Source: Adiantum capillus-veneris
Lineage: Eukaryota; Streptophyta; Polypodiopsida; Polypodiales; Pteridaceae
Length of the DNA: 64,000 nt
Assembly (NCBI GenBank): GCA_014529385.2
Contig: CM043959.1
Location: 2,016,358-2,080,357, forward strand
Reading direction: 5' to 3'
Shown here: positions 54,112-64,000 of the stretch, in pieces
Layout of the letters: each line of letters starts with the position of its first letter
Numbering within the stretch: position 1 is the stretch's first letter
Made by a program: the position numbers and the translations under genes
The notes under the pieces: generated by a model
The model's input: the letters and a program-made list of their open reading frames with translations, nothing else
What the model was told of the DNA's origin: nothing
Database searches by the model: none

Positions 54112-57100
54112 CTGAAATTAAAGAACAAGAACACTTAATGCAAACACAACAATAGACATGATTTTTACATTGTCTACCCTAAGGTTTTATTAGATACCAA
54201 AATCCATCTATGATCTACTCATTAATAGAAAGAAAGTCAAATTAAAATCCTGACTCTTTTTTATGCTACACTCTCTCTTAGTCTCAATACCATGGAGTTC
54301 AACTAGATTTAAGTCAACTAATAACTACTACTTGTTGTTAAAGGTATGCTTGAAGTGTATAAGGCTTAACCAATGCTCTAGTGTAGAATGGGTATTTAGG
54401 TCTCAAGGTCTACCACTTATCCAAGCAAAGATCCATTTAGATATGGAAACCCAATTTTTCTTAATATAATGATATAGAGTGGACAAGTGGTGAATCCTGA
54501 GACCAAGCCACTCATGCTACTAGGGATAATAGGTTGGACAAGTGGTGGACCTTGAATGTAAACCCCCCATGTACAAAGTATCAGGGGTTTTGGGTATTTC
54601 AATGGACTCTAGCATCTTGGAAACATGGTGGAGCTTACTTCTCTCCATGTTTCAATGGAGTCTATCTTGGATAAATGGTGGAGCATCATTCTCTCCATGT
54701 TTCAATGGAGCCTACCTTGGACAAGTGGTGCATGTTTGTTTCTCTCTATGTTTGAACATATCTAGCTTGGACAAGTGGTGGACCTTGGAACAAAATCCCC
54801 ATGTAAAACATATCATGGACATTACAAGTGGTGAGAAAAAATACCATTCAATATATAACCTTATAGGTTGGAAAAGTGGTGGACCTTAACACCCAATTAT
54901 TATTAATATAATGACATAGAGTGGACAAGTGGTGAATCTTGCGACCAAACCTACTAGGAAAAGTACGTTGGACAAGTGGTGGACCTTGAATGCAAACCCC
55001 CCATGTACAAAATATTACTCATGCTACTAGGAATAATTTGGTATTAAGGTCCATGTTTCAATGGAGCCTAGCTTGGAAAAGTGGTGGACCTTTGTTTCTC
55101 TCTATGTTTCAATAGAATTTTCTTGGACAAGTGGTGAACCTTGGAACAAAACCCCCATGTAAAGCATGTCATGGGCATTACAAGTGGTGAGAAAAAATAC
55201 CTTTGAAGGTATAACCTTATAGGCTGGACAAGTGGTGGACCTTAGCACCCAATTCCTCTTATTATAATGACATATAGTGGAAAAGTGGTGAATTGTGAGA
55301 CCAAACCTACTAGGGATAATAGGTTAGAGAAATGGTTGACCTTGAATGTAAATCACCCATGTACAAAATATCATGGGTTTTGCGTATTTCAATGGAGCCT
55401 AGCATCTTGGAGACATGGTGGAACTTACTTCTCTCCATGTTTTAATGGAGCCTATCTAGGAGAAATGGTGGAGGTTCCTTCTCTCCATGTTTCAATGGAG
55501 CCTAGCTTGGACAAGTCGTGGACCTTTGTTTCTCTCTATGTTTGAATATGGTTAGCTTGGACAAGTGGTGGATCTTGGAATGAAACTCCCATGTAAAACA
55601 TATCATGGGCATTTCAAGTGGCGAGAAAGGATACCATTTAAGATATAACCTTATAGGTTGGACAAGTGGTGGACTTTAACACAATATAATGACATAGAGT
55701 GTACAAGTGGTGAATCTTGAAACCAAACCACTCATGCTACTAGGGATAATAGGTTAAACAAGTGGTGGGCCTTGAAATAAAACCCCCTAGAGTGTTTCAA
55801 TGGATCCTAGCTTGGAAACATGGTAAAGCTTGCTTCTCTCCATGTTTCAATGCAGCCTATCTTGGATAAATGGTGCAGCATCATTCTCTCCATGTTTCAA
55901 TGGAGCCTAGATTGGACAAGTGGTGGACCTTTGTTTCTCTCTATGTTTAAATAGAGTTATCTTGGAAAAGTGGTGGACCTTGGAACAAAAACCCCATGTA
56001 AAACATATCATGGGCATTACAAGTGGTGAGAAAAAATACCATTCAATATATAACCTTATAGGTTGGACAAGTGGTGGACCTTAACACCCAATTATTCTTA
56101 ATATAATGACATAGAGTGGATAAGTGGTGAAATTGGGACCAAACCTACTAGGGAAATAGGTTGGACAAGTGGTGGACCTTGAATGTAAACGCCCCATGTA
56201 CAAAATATCACTCATGCTACTAGAAATAATTTGGTATTAAGGTCCATGTTTCAATGCAGCCTAGCTTGGAAAAGTGGTGGACCTTTGTTTCTCTCTATGT
56301 TTCAATAGATTTATCTTGGATAAGTGGTGTACCTTGGAACAAAACCCCCATGTAAATCATGTCATGGGCATTACAAGTGGTGAGAAAAAATACCATTCAA
56401 GCTATAACATTATAGGTTAGACAAGTGGTGGACCTTAACACCTAATTCCTCTTAATATAATGACATAGAGTGGACAAGTGGTGAATCATGAGACCAAACC
56501 TACTAGGGATAATAGGTTGGACAAGTGGTGAACCTTGAATGTAAACCCCCCATGTACAAAAAATTATGGGTATTGGGTATTTCAATGGAGCCTAGCAACT
56601 TAGAGACATGGTGGAGCTTATTTCTCTCCATGTTTCAATGGAGCCTATCTAGGAGAAACAGTGGAGGTTCCTTCTCTCTATGTTTCAATGCCTAGCTTGG
56701 ACAAGTGGTGGACCTTTCTTTCTCTATATGTTTTAATAGAGTTAGCTTGGACAAGTGGTGGACCTTGGAATGAAACCCCCATGTAAAACATATCATGGGC
56801 ATTTCAAGTGGTGAGAAAGGATACTATTTAAAATATAACCTTATAGGCTGGACAAGTGGTGGACTTTAACACATATTTCTTCTTAATATAATGACATAGA
56901 GTGTACAAGTGGTGAATCTTGAGACCAAACCACTCTTGCTACTAGGGATAATAGGTTGGACAAGTGGTGGACCTTGAATGTAAACCCCTCATGTACAAAA
57001 TTATGGGTTTAGGGTATTTCAATGGAGCCTAGCTTGGAGACATGGTGGAGATTGCTTCTCTCAATGTTTCAATGGAACCTATCTTGGAGAAATGGTGGAT

Positions 57101-58340
57101 CATCCTTCTCTCCATGTTTCAATGGAGCCTATCTTGGACAAGTGGTGGATGGAGTTAGCTTGGACAAGTGGTGGGTCTTGGAACAAAACCCCTTTGTAAA
57201 ACATAGCATGGACATTACAAGTGATGAGGAAAAATATCATTCAAGATATAACCTTATAGGTTGGAAAAGTGGTGATGGACCTTAATAAGTGGTGAAGGAT
57301 ACCATTTAAGATATACCCTTATAGGTTGGACTAGTGGTGGACCTTAACACCCAGTTATTCTTAATATAATGACATAGAGTGGATAAGTGGTGAATCTTAA
57401 GACCAAATCACTCATGCTACTAGGTAAAATACGTTAGAGAAGTGGTAGACCTTGAATGCAAACACCCCATGTACAAAATATCATGGTTTTAGGGTGTTTC
57501 AATGGAGCCTAGAATCTCGGAGACATGGTAGATCTTGATTCTTTCCATGTTTGAATGGCACCTATCTTGGAAAAATGATGGAGGTTACTTCTCTCCATAC
57601 TTCAACGGAGCCTAGCTTTGACAAGTGGTGAACCTTTGCTTCTCTCTATGTTTGAATAGAGTTAGCTTGGACAAGTGGTGGACCTTTGCTTCTCTCTATG
57701 TTTGAATAGAGTTAGCTTGGACAAGTGGTGGACCTTGGAATGAAACCCCCGTGTAAAACATCTCATGGGCATTTCAAGTGGTGAGAAAGGATACCATTTA
57801 AGATATAACCTTATAGGTTGGACAAGTGGTGGACCTTAATACATAGTTCTTCTTAATATAATGACATAGAGTGTACAAGTGGTGTATCTTGAGACCAAAC
57901 CACTCGTGCTACTAGGGATCCTAGCTTGGACAAGTGGTGGACCTTGGAAAAAAGTCCCCCTGTACAACATAGATGAGTTTTTTCATGTTTTAATGGAAGA
58001 GAGATTCGACAAATGGTGGAGCTTGCTTATCTCCATGTGGATTTTAGAACTAGCTTGGACAAGTGGTGGAGCTTTGCTTTTTTACTCTTCATAATACAAT
58101 GATGTATAGGTTGGTTACATGGTGAATCTTAAGGCCAAACCTCCCATCTTACTAGAGATGATAGGTTGGACAAGTGGTCAACCTTCTATCATTTCTCCAT
58201 GCCTATAATTAGACAATTAGTAGAACTAGCATCTTTCTATGTTGTCTAGAGCTGAGCTTGGACAAGTAGTGGACCTTGCTACTCTCTTCCCTTGGATTAT
58301 TAGTTTGAAGACTCATTATATATACTTGCTTAGATCTATA
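54112..58340 (+). repeat. TTGGACAAGTGG repeat array, main forward block
   Basis: The densest part of the array. Besides the 20-bp core, a higher-order phrase (ACCTTGAATGTAAACCCCCC) recurs near 54549, 54984, 55339, 55770, 56177, 56531, 56970 and 57447. Intervals alternate around 350-360 and 400-480 bp. One reversed core lies near 54410, close to the FCP1-b exon. If the three minus-strand exons belong to one gene or to genes with long introns, this block is intronic or intergenic. No coding exon is recognised. Confidence 0.85.
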
Positions 58341-59062
58341 TAATTACTCATTAGTTAGGTTACAAGTGGGTATGTAATTTGTTAGCTTCAAGGGACTTTG
58401 AATATTGAATAGTAAGACCAAGTGCTGGTTTGAAGATCTTTTGCTTATCTAAACTAGACTCTAACTCAATAATAAGTTTCATAAGTTCCACGAATTGTCC
58501 TATCTAGGCTCCAAAAGAGTCTTAATTGGTTTGTGCTAGATTATAACTTCCTTGATGGGGTAGAATCCTAGAAAAATGAGGCACTATAAGTTTTACCTTA
58601 GCTCAAATGGATTTTTCACTTAAACTCGACTGCAATTTGGCTATCTAGTCTTTGTCTCGATGGAGTTTAACACTAGATACATAGTAGTGATATTTAAGCT
58701 TCATGTCTCTTCACTTGATCGAGATATGAGACCATACTTTCAAGGTCACCACTTGTCTTACCTAAAGACCAATGTGAGACATGGGAGCAAGAAAGCCATC
58801 CGATATTGTTTTAAGGACTATTACATAGGCAATCAATAACTTAAGTAAAGAAAAAAAACTTGGATCTTTCACAATTAATAACTTAAGTAAAGCCAAAAAG
58901 ACTTGGATCTTTGACAGTTTTTTTCAAACTAAAAAAGCACAATCTCATGCTAACAAAACTATAAATCACAATTGAAAGGTTTGAACAAGAAAAAGATCAA
59001 CAATCTTAATAAGACGGATACTTTTCATTTCATTTGATGATTACAAACTAAAATAAAGTCTC
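58341..59062. other. Unique AT-rich stretch, no gene seen
   Basis: The repeat core stops at about 58290. A reversed core-like sequence (CAAGGTCACCACTTGTCTTA) appears near 58740. A short duplicated phrase (AACTTAAGTAAAG...ACTTGGATCTTT) lies near 58830-58915. No coding motif is present. Confidence 0.5.
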
Positions 59063-59172
59063 TCAAGAAATTGATAAACAAAAAATGTAGGTGACTGCTT
59101 CATTATTTTGAGCAAAAATATCAAAATCTCTATTGATTGAGCTCCATCTAGTAGTATCCTTTGTAAGATCCT
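59063..59172 (-). other. Possible 3' exon or UTR segment after FCP1-a
   Basis: A good acceptor (CCTTCTTGCAG) is followed by an open stretch beginning LTKDTTRWSSINRDFD and ending at TGA 59063. The preceding FCP1-a frame already stops at 59265, before the GT at 59260, so this is either 3' UTR of that transcript or an alternative exon. No motif is recognised. Confidence 0.3.
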
Positions 59173-59264
59173 GCAAGAAGGAATAAAAAGAAAGATTTGT
59201 TAGATACCATGCACATGAGTGTTCAAGCATGTGTATCAAGAATATATGACATGTCACTAGTACC

Positions 59265-60463
59265 TTAGGGTTGCTTTCTATCCAGCCTTAGAAGATTGTT
59301 CTCAGCTTTCACCTTATTTATATAAGCCTTTGCTGTGGTTGCCTTCAAAACTCCTTTTGTGTTACAACCCAATTGCCTAGCTAAAGTGGTCAATTGTGAC
59401 GCCTTCATGCTTTCAATGGGTGTACGCTCCTTTGCCAAGATCTCTTGTATTTGGGCTCTTCTTATTTCATTGCGGTGGCTTGTGTCACTTGCATCTTCAA
59501 TGATAGTTTCATCTCTGTCACCTTTTGCAGGTGGTATTCTTCTTGTAAAGAACACCTTAGCTGACCAAACATCATTTTTCTGCTTCCAATACTCCATGAT
59601 TTGTTTGTATTCACTATCATTTGTCACTATAGGTTGTCCATAACGATTAGAAGCAATTAAATCACGCACATCCCTTCTCTCATCAAGCTGAATCAAGTAT
59701 GGCAGTAGCTCCTCCAAGAGCATATTGTCAACCATCTTCTCAGCATCAAATTGTGGTGGAAAAATGCAATTGTTTGCTGGTGAAATACATCTCTTGTAAG
59801 GAGAGTCATCAATAAGCACTGTTCTTTGTGGATCACATTCAAACCCCATGGCAATTTTGGCTAGAGGCTTGAACATTGCCTCAACGTTTGGATTGTCGGG
59901 TCTAAACAATTTTTGAGTTTGAGCGGTGTAGCAAACATCTTGCGACCAAATTGCAAAGAAAGGCAATGTATCCTCAGCTAAGTTGTTTAGTGCTGCAAGG
60001 ATTTGATACACATTATTCCTAGTAGCTGTCGACCAAATTGCAACATTAAACCTTTGTAAAATAGTCTTCAAGAATTGGATGCAACCTGGCCTGAGTATAA
60101 TATATCTTTTTGAATCCATTTGCATTGAGTTGTGGTGTGAGGATGGTTGAGGGGAACGTTTCAACAATAGACCATTTAAATCCAATATAATTGTAAGCAT
60201 GGATTTCTCAACATCTACGCTACATGACGTAGTACCAATTGGCAATAGCTCGTGAGTGGACTTTTCAGTCTCTTTTGATGTATGTTGCATTTTTGAAGCA
60301 TCGATTTCTTGGTTCTCATTATTGGAAGCTTGCTCAAGTTGCACAACACTAGACTCTAGTATAGAAATATCATCCATCTTGGGCACTTTAGAAACCATAG
60401 AATCTATGGATTCTATAGTTTTTGACTGAACCATAGGAGCGTTATCCATCCCAGTTTGTGAAT
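59265..60463 (-). CDS. FCP1/NIF-type HAD phosphatase-like terminal exon with SAP-like tail (FCP1-a)
   Basis: The exon starts after acceptor TTTTCTTAG (AG at 60465-60464) and ends at TAA 59265, about 399 codons, unbroken. The first in-frame Met is GMDNAP at 60448. The N-terminal ~95 residues are acidic and low complexity. The FCP1-homology domain follows: MLTIILDLNGLLLKR (motif I with Asn for the second Asp), RPGCIQFLKTILQRFNVAIW then STATRNN, and VLIDDSPYKRC. The C-terminal ~50 residues (MKASQLTTLARQLGCNTKGV then AKAYINKV) resemble a SAP DNA-binding helix pair. A 'DLNGLL' motif I occurs in a plant branch of this family as I recall, so the change may be ancestral rather than decay. Likely nuclear, function unknown. 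Confidence 0.75.
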
Positions 60464-61105
60464 CTAAGAAAACACACACACAAATGGTATCTCAAAACCA
60501 CTAGAATTTTATTCACCATATTTATATGTAGAACTCCTAGTAAGAAATTTATTTAAGGTAAAGTCGTTGTTAGAATCCTTGCAACCATTTTCAGCATTCG
60601 TACACCAAACACCACTTGTCTAAAATACAATCTACTAACTCAACATTTTCCATCCTACACTTTATTAAAGATGAGTACTTAAAGTGAAAACTAAAAGCCA
60701 CCCTTGTTGAGGAAACATGGATACAAGGTCCACCAAATGTCCAACCTAGACTACAAGAAAATAATTAGAGATTTGGCTTAGATTTGGATTCAAAGGCCAC
60801 CACTTATTCAAGTAAGATAACTCCACTTGTTTAAGACAGTAATGTTTGAAGCCCCACCACTTGTCCAACCTAGACATTGATTAAATTTTGGTAAGATTTA
60901 TCACAAATCTAGAGTAGAATCAAGATTCTATGGCCAAGGTAGTCAAATATGTTAGACAACACACAAAGCATAAGAGCACTCTAGATTCTCGTTGAGCATA
61001 AACTAAACAATAATCAAATGTTATATTCACTTGAGATTTCATCCATGAAAAATGAAAATGATGCATGTACTTGAGATTTCCATCCATGTACAATACTTTA
61101 CAATG
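60464..61105 (-). other. Non-coding stretch between FCP1-a and SET exons
   Basis: It contains reversed, diverged TTGGACAAGTGG-type repeats (for example CCCCACCACTTGTCCAACC near 60852). I cannot find a convincing upstream exon for FCP1-a here. Confidence 0.5.
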
Positions 61106-61662
61106 TCAAGTAAAGTTATAGTCAGCAAACAACTCTTCTCCTGCTTCAACTTGACAAATAGTCTCAATGCATACATGGCCATATTCTTCTGACTTGATGT
61201 GTGAAGAGGTGCATTTATGCCAAGGTGGCAAATTTGGATCAAATGTATAGCGTACGTTGGGACAGACATTTGTACTGTGAGAACTATTTATATAGCCCGA
61301 CACGTTTCCTTCTTCTACACAACCAATAATGTATGATTGATCTTCCTCTTCTTCTATGTTTGGATCCTCTAGAAGAGAATATTTATAAGCTCTTGGAAAT
61401 ATTTTGCATATCTTTTTCCAGTCTTGAAATCTATACTTATGCCCTCCATAGTTTAGAATAGTCAAACCACTTTCCAGGGTAGTATGCACAAATAGCCCAT
61501 AACCAGCTCCTTCAATACATGAAAGTCGCACTTCAAAATCCACACCGTTAATATGGAAAATTACATCTTTGGGAATAGGAAAAGTTGGTGTCCCAAAAGG
61601 ATCTTCATGCCAATCATAGTGTGAAATACATCTAGATTTTATATCACTTAACTCCTTTGTGT
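61106..61662 (-). CDS. SET-domain terminal exon
   Basis: The exon starts after acceptor TTCTTTTTGCAG (AG at 61664-61663) and ends at TGA 61106, about 185 codons, unbroken. SET-domain marks in order are SCIEGAGYGLFVHTTLESGL (the G-x-G strand), ILNYGGHKYRF, and GYINSSHSTNVCPNVRYTF, the N-H-x-x-x-P-N-like box (here S-S-H-S...P-N). The last is VEAGEELFADYNF, the G-E-E-L-x-x-D-Y end. SET proteins transfer methyl groups from S-adenosylmethionine to lysines, often on histones. The protein ends four residues after the DYNF motif, with no post-SET cysteines. The first codon is split as in the two FCP1-like exons. Upstream exons are not identified. It could be a SET-like protein without activity, since the Asn-His box is imperfect. 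Confidence 0.7.
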
Positions 61663-64000
61663 CTGCAAAAAGAAGAAAATATTATGCATAAAATAATGAC
61701 AATATCAAAGAAAGATATCATTATTTTATAGTCCAATAGGTCCATTGTATGGAAGACTTAGAGTGCCTCTTACATGGTGCCTCCAAGGTTTCCAAAAAAT
61801 AAAATCATTGGAAAAAAAAGGCCACTGTGTCTCCAATCTATTGCCCATTTGAAGCATAGAGAGAACCAAGGTCCACCACTTGTCCAAGCTAGACATGGAG
61901 CATTGACACAAGATCCAACACTTATCCAAGAACCCTATAGTATATGTGGTAACATGGGATGCATTGATGCAACAAAAGTAGTCTAGCCTCCTCATCCATC
62001 TCTTTTTTCTTGTAGCCTAGAGGGATTAGTTTCAAGGTCTATCACTAGTCAAAAACTACACATAGAACATTGATACAAGGTTCCACCACATGTGAAACCT
62101 ATCATCTCTAGTAGCATGGATGGTTTGATATCAAGGTTCATCGCGTGTCCTACCTATACTCTATTGTAGCATATAGATTCTGGTTTGGTGGTACTACACT
62201 TGTCCAAACTTGGCTTGTTGTTGATATCTGGAGGTAATCAAGGGTCCTCCACTTGTCCAAGTTAGGCATATAAAACAATTGCAAGGTCCACCATGTGTAC
62301 AACATATGATTGATTATAGCATGCATGGTCTTATTTCATGGGCAACCATCTTCTCTCCAACATGTGTCCAACCTCGGCTCCATTGAAGCATGGAGAGAAG
62401 CAAGGTCCACCACTTATCAAAGCTATTATTTTCTCCCAGTGCTTTCAAAACCCATAATACGTTGTACATGGGGGGGGGGGGGATTCTTGTTTCAAGGTCC
62501 ACCCCTTGGCTAAGATTGGATCCATTGAAACATAAAGAGAAGCAAGCTCTACCATTTGTCCAAGCTAGGAGCCATTGAAACATGAAAACCCCATAATATG
62601 TTGTATACGAGGGGTGTTTTTCAAGGTCTACCACTTGTTCTAAGCTATGGTCCATTGGAACATGGAGAGAAGCAAAGCTCCACCACTTTTCTAAGCTAGG
62701 ATCCATTGAAACATGGAGAGAAGCAAGCTCCATTGTTTGTCTAAGCTAGGCTCCATTGGAACAAGGAGAAAACAAGCTCCACCACTTGCCTATTATTGCA
62801 TAGAGATTCTGGTTTGAAGGTCCACCACTTGTCCAACCTTGCCTTCATGTATGGAGATAATCAAGAGTGCAATGCTTCTCTAAGCTAGGGACATAAAAGA
62901 GTTTCAAGGTCCACTACATATACGATCTATGATGGGTTGTAGCATGGGAGGTTTCATTTTAAGGTTGACCACTTCTCCAGCTCCGCTTGTCCAACCTCAG
63001 ATCCATTGAAGAATGGAGAATAAAGGTGTACCAACTCTCCAAAATAGGCAGGACAATCTCTATAAAACCCATGAATTGTTAATATATGCTATGCTGTGGA
63101 GTTTTGTTTGAAGTTCCACTCCTTATCCAAGCTACAATCCATTGAAGCATGGAACTAAGTAAGATATATCTCTAGTCCAAGATAGGATCCATTGAAACAT
63201 AGAGAGAATCAAGGTCCACCACTTGTCCAAGCTATGCATGGGTAATTGATATAAGGACCACTACGTTTTCACCTATACTATGCTCTATCATGGATGGTTT
63301 CATATCCTACCACCAATTTCCAACCTATTTAGTAGGTTGTATTATGGGGGTTTGGTTTTCAAGGTACTTCACTTGTCTGAGGTGGGTTCCATTGAACCAT
63401 GGAGAGAAACTATGTCTACCACTTGTCCGAAATATGCTCCTTTAAAACATAAAAACAAGGTCCACCACTTGTCCAAGCTAAAGTTTCTCTCCATTGAAGC
63501 ATGGAGAGAAACAAGGTCTACCACCTGTCCAAAATATGCTCCATTGAAACATAAAAGCAAGGTCCACCACTTGTCCAAGCTAATATAACAAATGGGTGTT
63601 GGTTACAAGGTGTACCACACTTGTCTAAACTAGTCTTCATGCAAGGTCTACCACATGTCCAAGCTATATGAGCTTGTTTTGAAGGTCTACCACACCTCTT
63701 GAAATTAGGATCCATGTAAGGTCCACCTTTTGTCAAGCTATGCATTTAATGAGTACTAAAACTAAGTAAATTGCAGTACTTAAATACCTTTCCAAGCTCA
63801 TTAAGATTTTGGTCTCTAAGGCCGCCACCACCACATGTCTAATCTATGCTCTAATTGATTACTTATGCTATTTCTCTCAAAGTCCAAACATAAGCTCCCT
63901 TCTAGCAAGGTTAGTTTAAATTTAGGCTCCAGCACCTGTCTAAGCTAGGTTCAATTTATGAAGCATCACCATTTAACCATGCTACGATCTAATGTATCAT
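61663..64000 (-). repeat. TTGGACAAGTGG repeat array, reversed block
   Basis: From 61865 to about 63760 the core appears almost only in reverse (AAGGTCCACCACTTGTCCAA). Linkers such as CTCCATTGAAACATGGAGAG are reverse complements of the left blocks. A 13-bp G run lies at 62470-62482. The last 200 bp has weaker copies. Short frames here are products of the repeat. No exon is recognised. Confidence 0.85.

Noticed and set aside
51026-57285. Frames reading LDKWWTL or AWTSGG repeats, possible Trp-rich proteins
   Set aside because: They are translations of the TTGGACAAGTGG repeat, occur in several frames and both orientations, and are short.
59063-59172. Continuation of the FCP1-a coding sequence in a further exon
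   Set aside because: The FCP1-a frame stops (TAA) before the only nearby donor, so the exon would be UTR or alternative.
1-64000. tRNA, rRNA or organelle sequence
   Set aside because: I found no cloverleaf, rRNA block or plastid/mitochondrial gene by eye; tRNA-like matches are only the primer-binding sites.

Overview
This window is transposon-dense nuclear DNA of a land plant. The evidence is nested Ty3/gypsy-type LTR retrotransposons with plant-style tRNA-primer sites, a CACTA (En/Spm) element carrying the plant-only tnp2, DUF4218, DUF4216 and Transposase_24 modules, spliced exons with GT/AG borders, (CT)n and (GT)n microsatellites, and a fragment of a plant HMA (heavy-metal-associated) gene. 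The species cannot be read from the sequence. A large-genome lineage (fern, lycophyte, gymnosperm or large angiosperm) is only a guess. Names R1 to R5 are mine.

Layout. 1-5302: 5' part of R1 (minus strand; gag, protease, leader with 18-bp palindromes, primer site, LTR), inserted in R2. 5303-14456: 3' part of R2 (plus strand; integrase end, a second aspartic-protease-like domain, a region with repeated IWIPK motifs, a spacer with 24-bp palindromes, a long coiled-coil ORF3, polypurine tract, LTR), itself inserted in R3. 14457-about 16990: 3' end of R3. About 17000-49343: decayed R4 (plus strand; gag, RT, RNase H, integrase) whose 3' end occurs four times in tandem as a ~1.55-kb unit. Into unit 1 is inserted R5 (20916-33350, minus strand, same family as R2, TSD ATGGA). 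Into unit 4 is inserted a 2.7-kb solo-LTR-like element (37926-48293, TSD ATTGA). That element carries a 7.6-kb CACTA transposon (39942-47567, TSD CGT).

49344-64000 is the host-gene-like part. Three coding exons lie on the minus strand: two FCP1/NIF-type HAD-phosphatase-like exons (53336-54111, 59265-60463) and one SET-domain exon (61106-61662). Each starts at a splice acceptor in the same phase and ends at its own stop. They are embedded in arrays of a 20-bp core (TTGGACAAGTGGTGGACCTT). The arrays run mainly forward from 51.1 to 58.3 kb and mainly reversed from 60.7 to 63.8 kb.

The most unusual structures are: (1) perfect palindromes spaced about 260-300 bp in non-coding parts of two retroelement families, with a half-copy inside the matching LTRs and variation confined to CpG transitions in the centre; (2) an extra protease-like plus tryptophan-motif module after integrase, and a long coiled-coil ORF3 behind an internal TATA box; (3) a pol/LTR tandem array; (4) a captured HMA-gene fragment and foldback subterminal arrays in the CACTA element; (5) the phase-matched FCP1/FCP1/SET terminal exons.

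Almost all retroelement reading frames are broken. The CACTA genes are nearly intact. All domain names come from motif recognition by eye; no database search was run.
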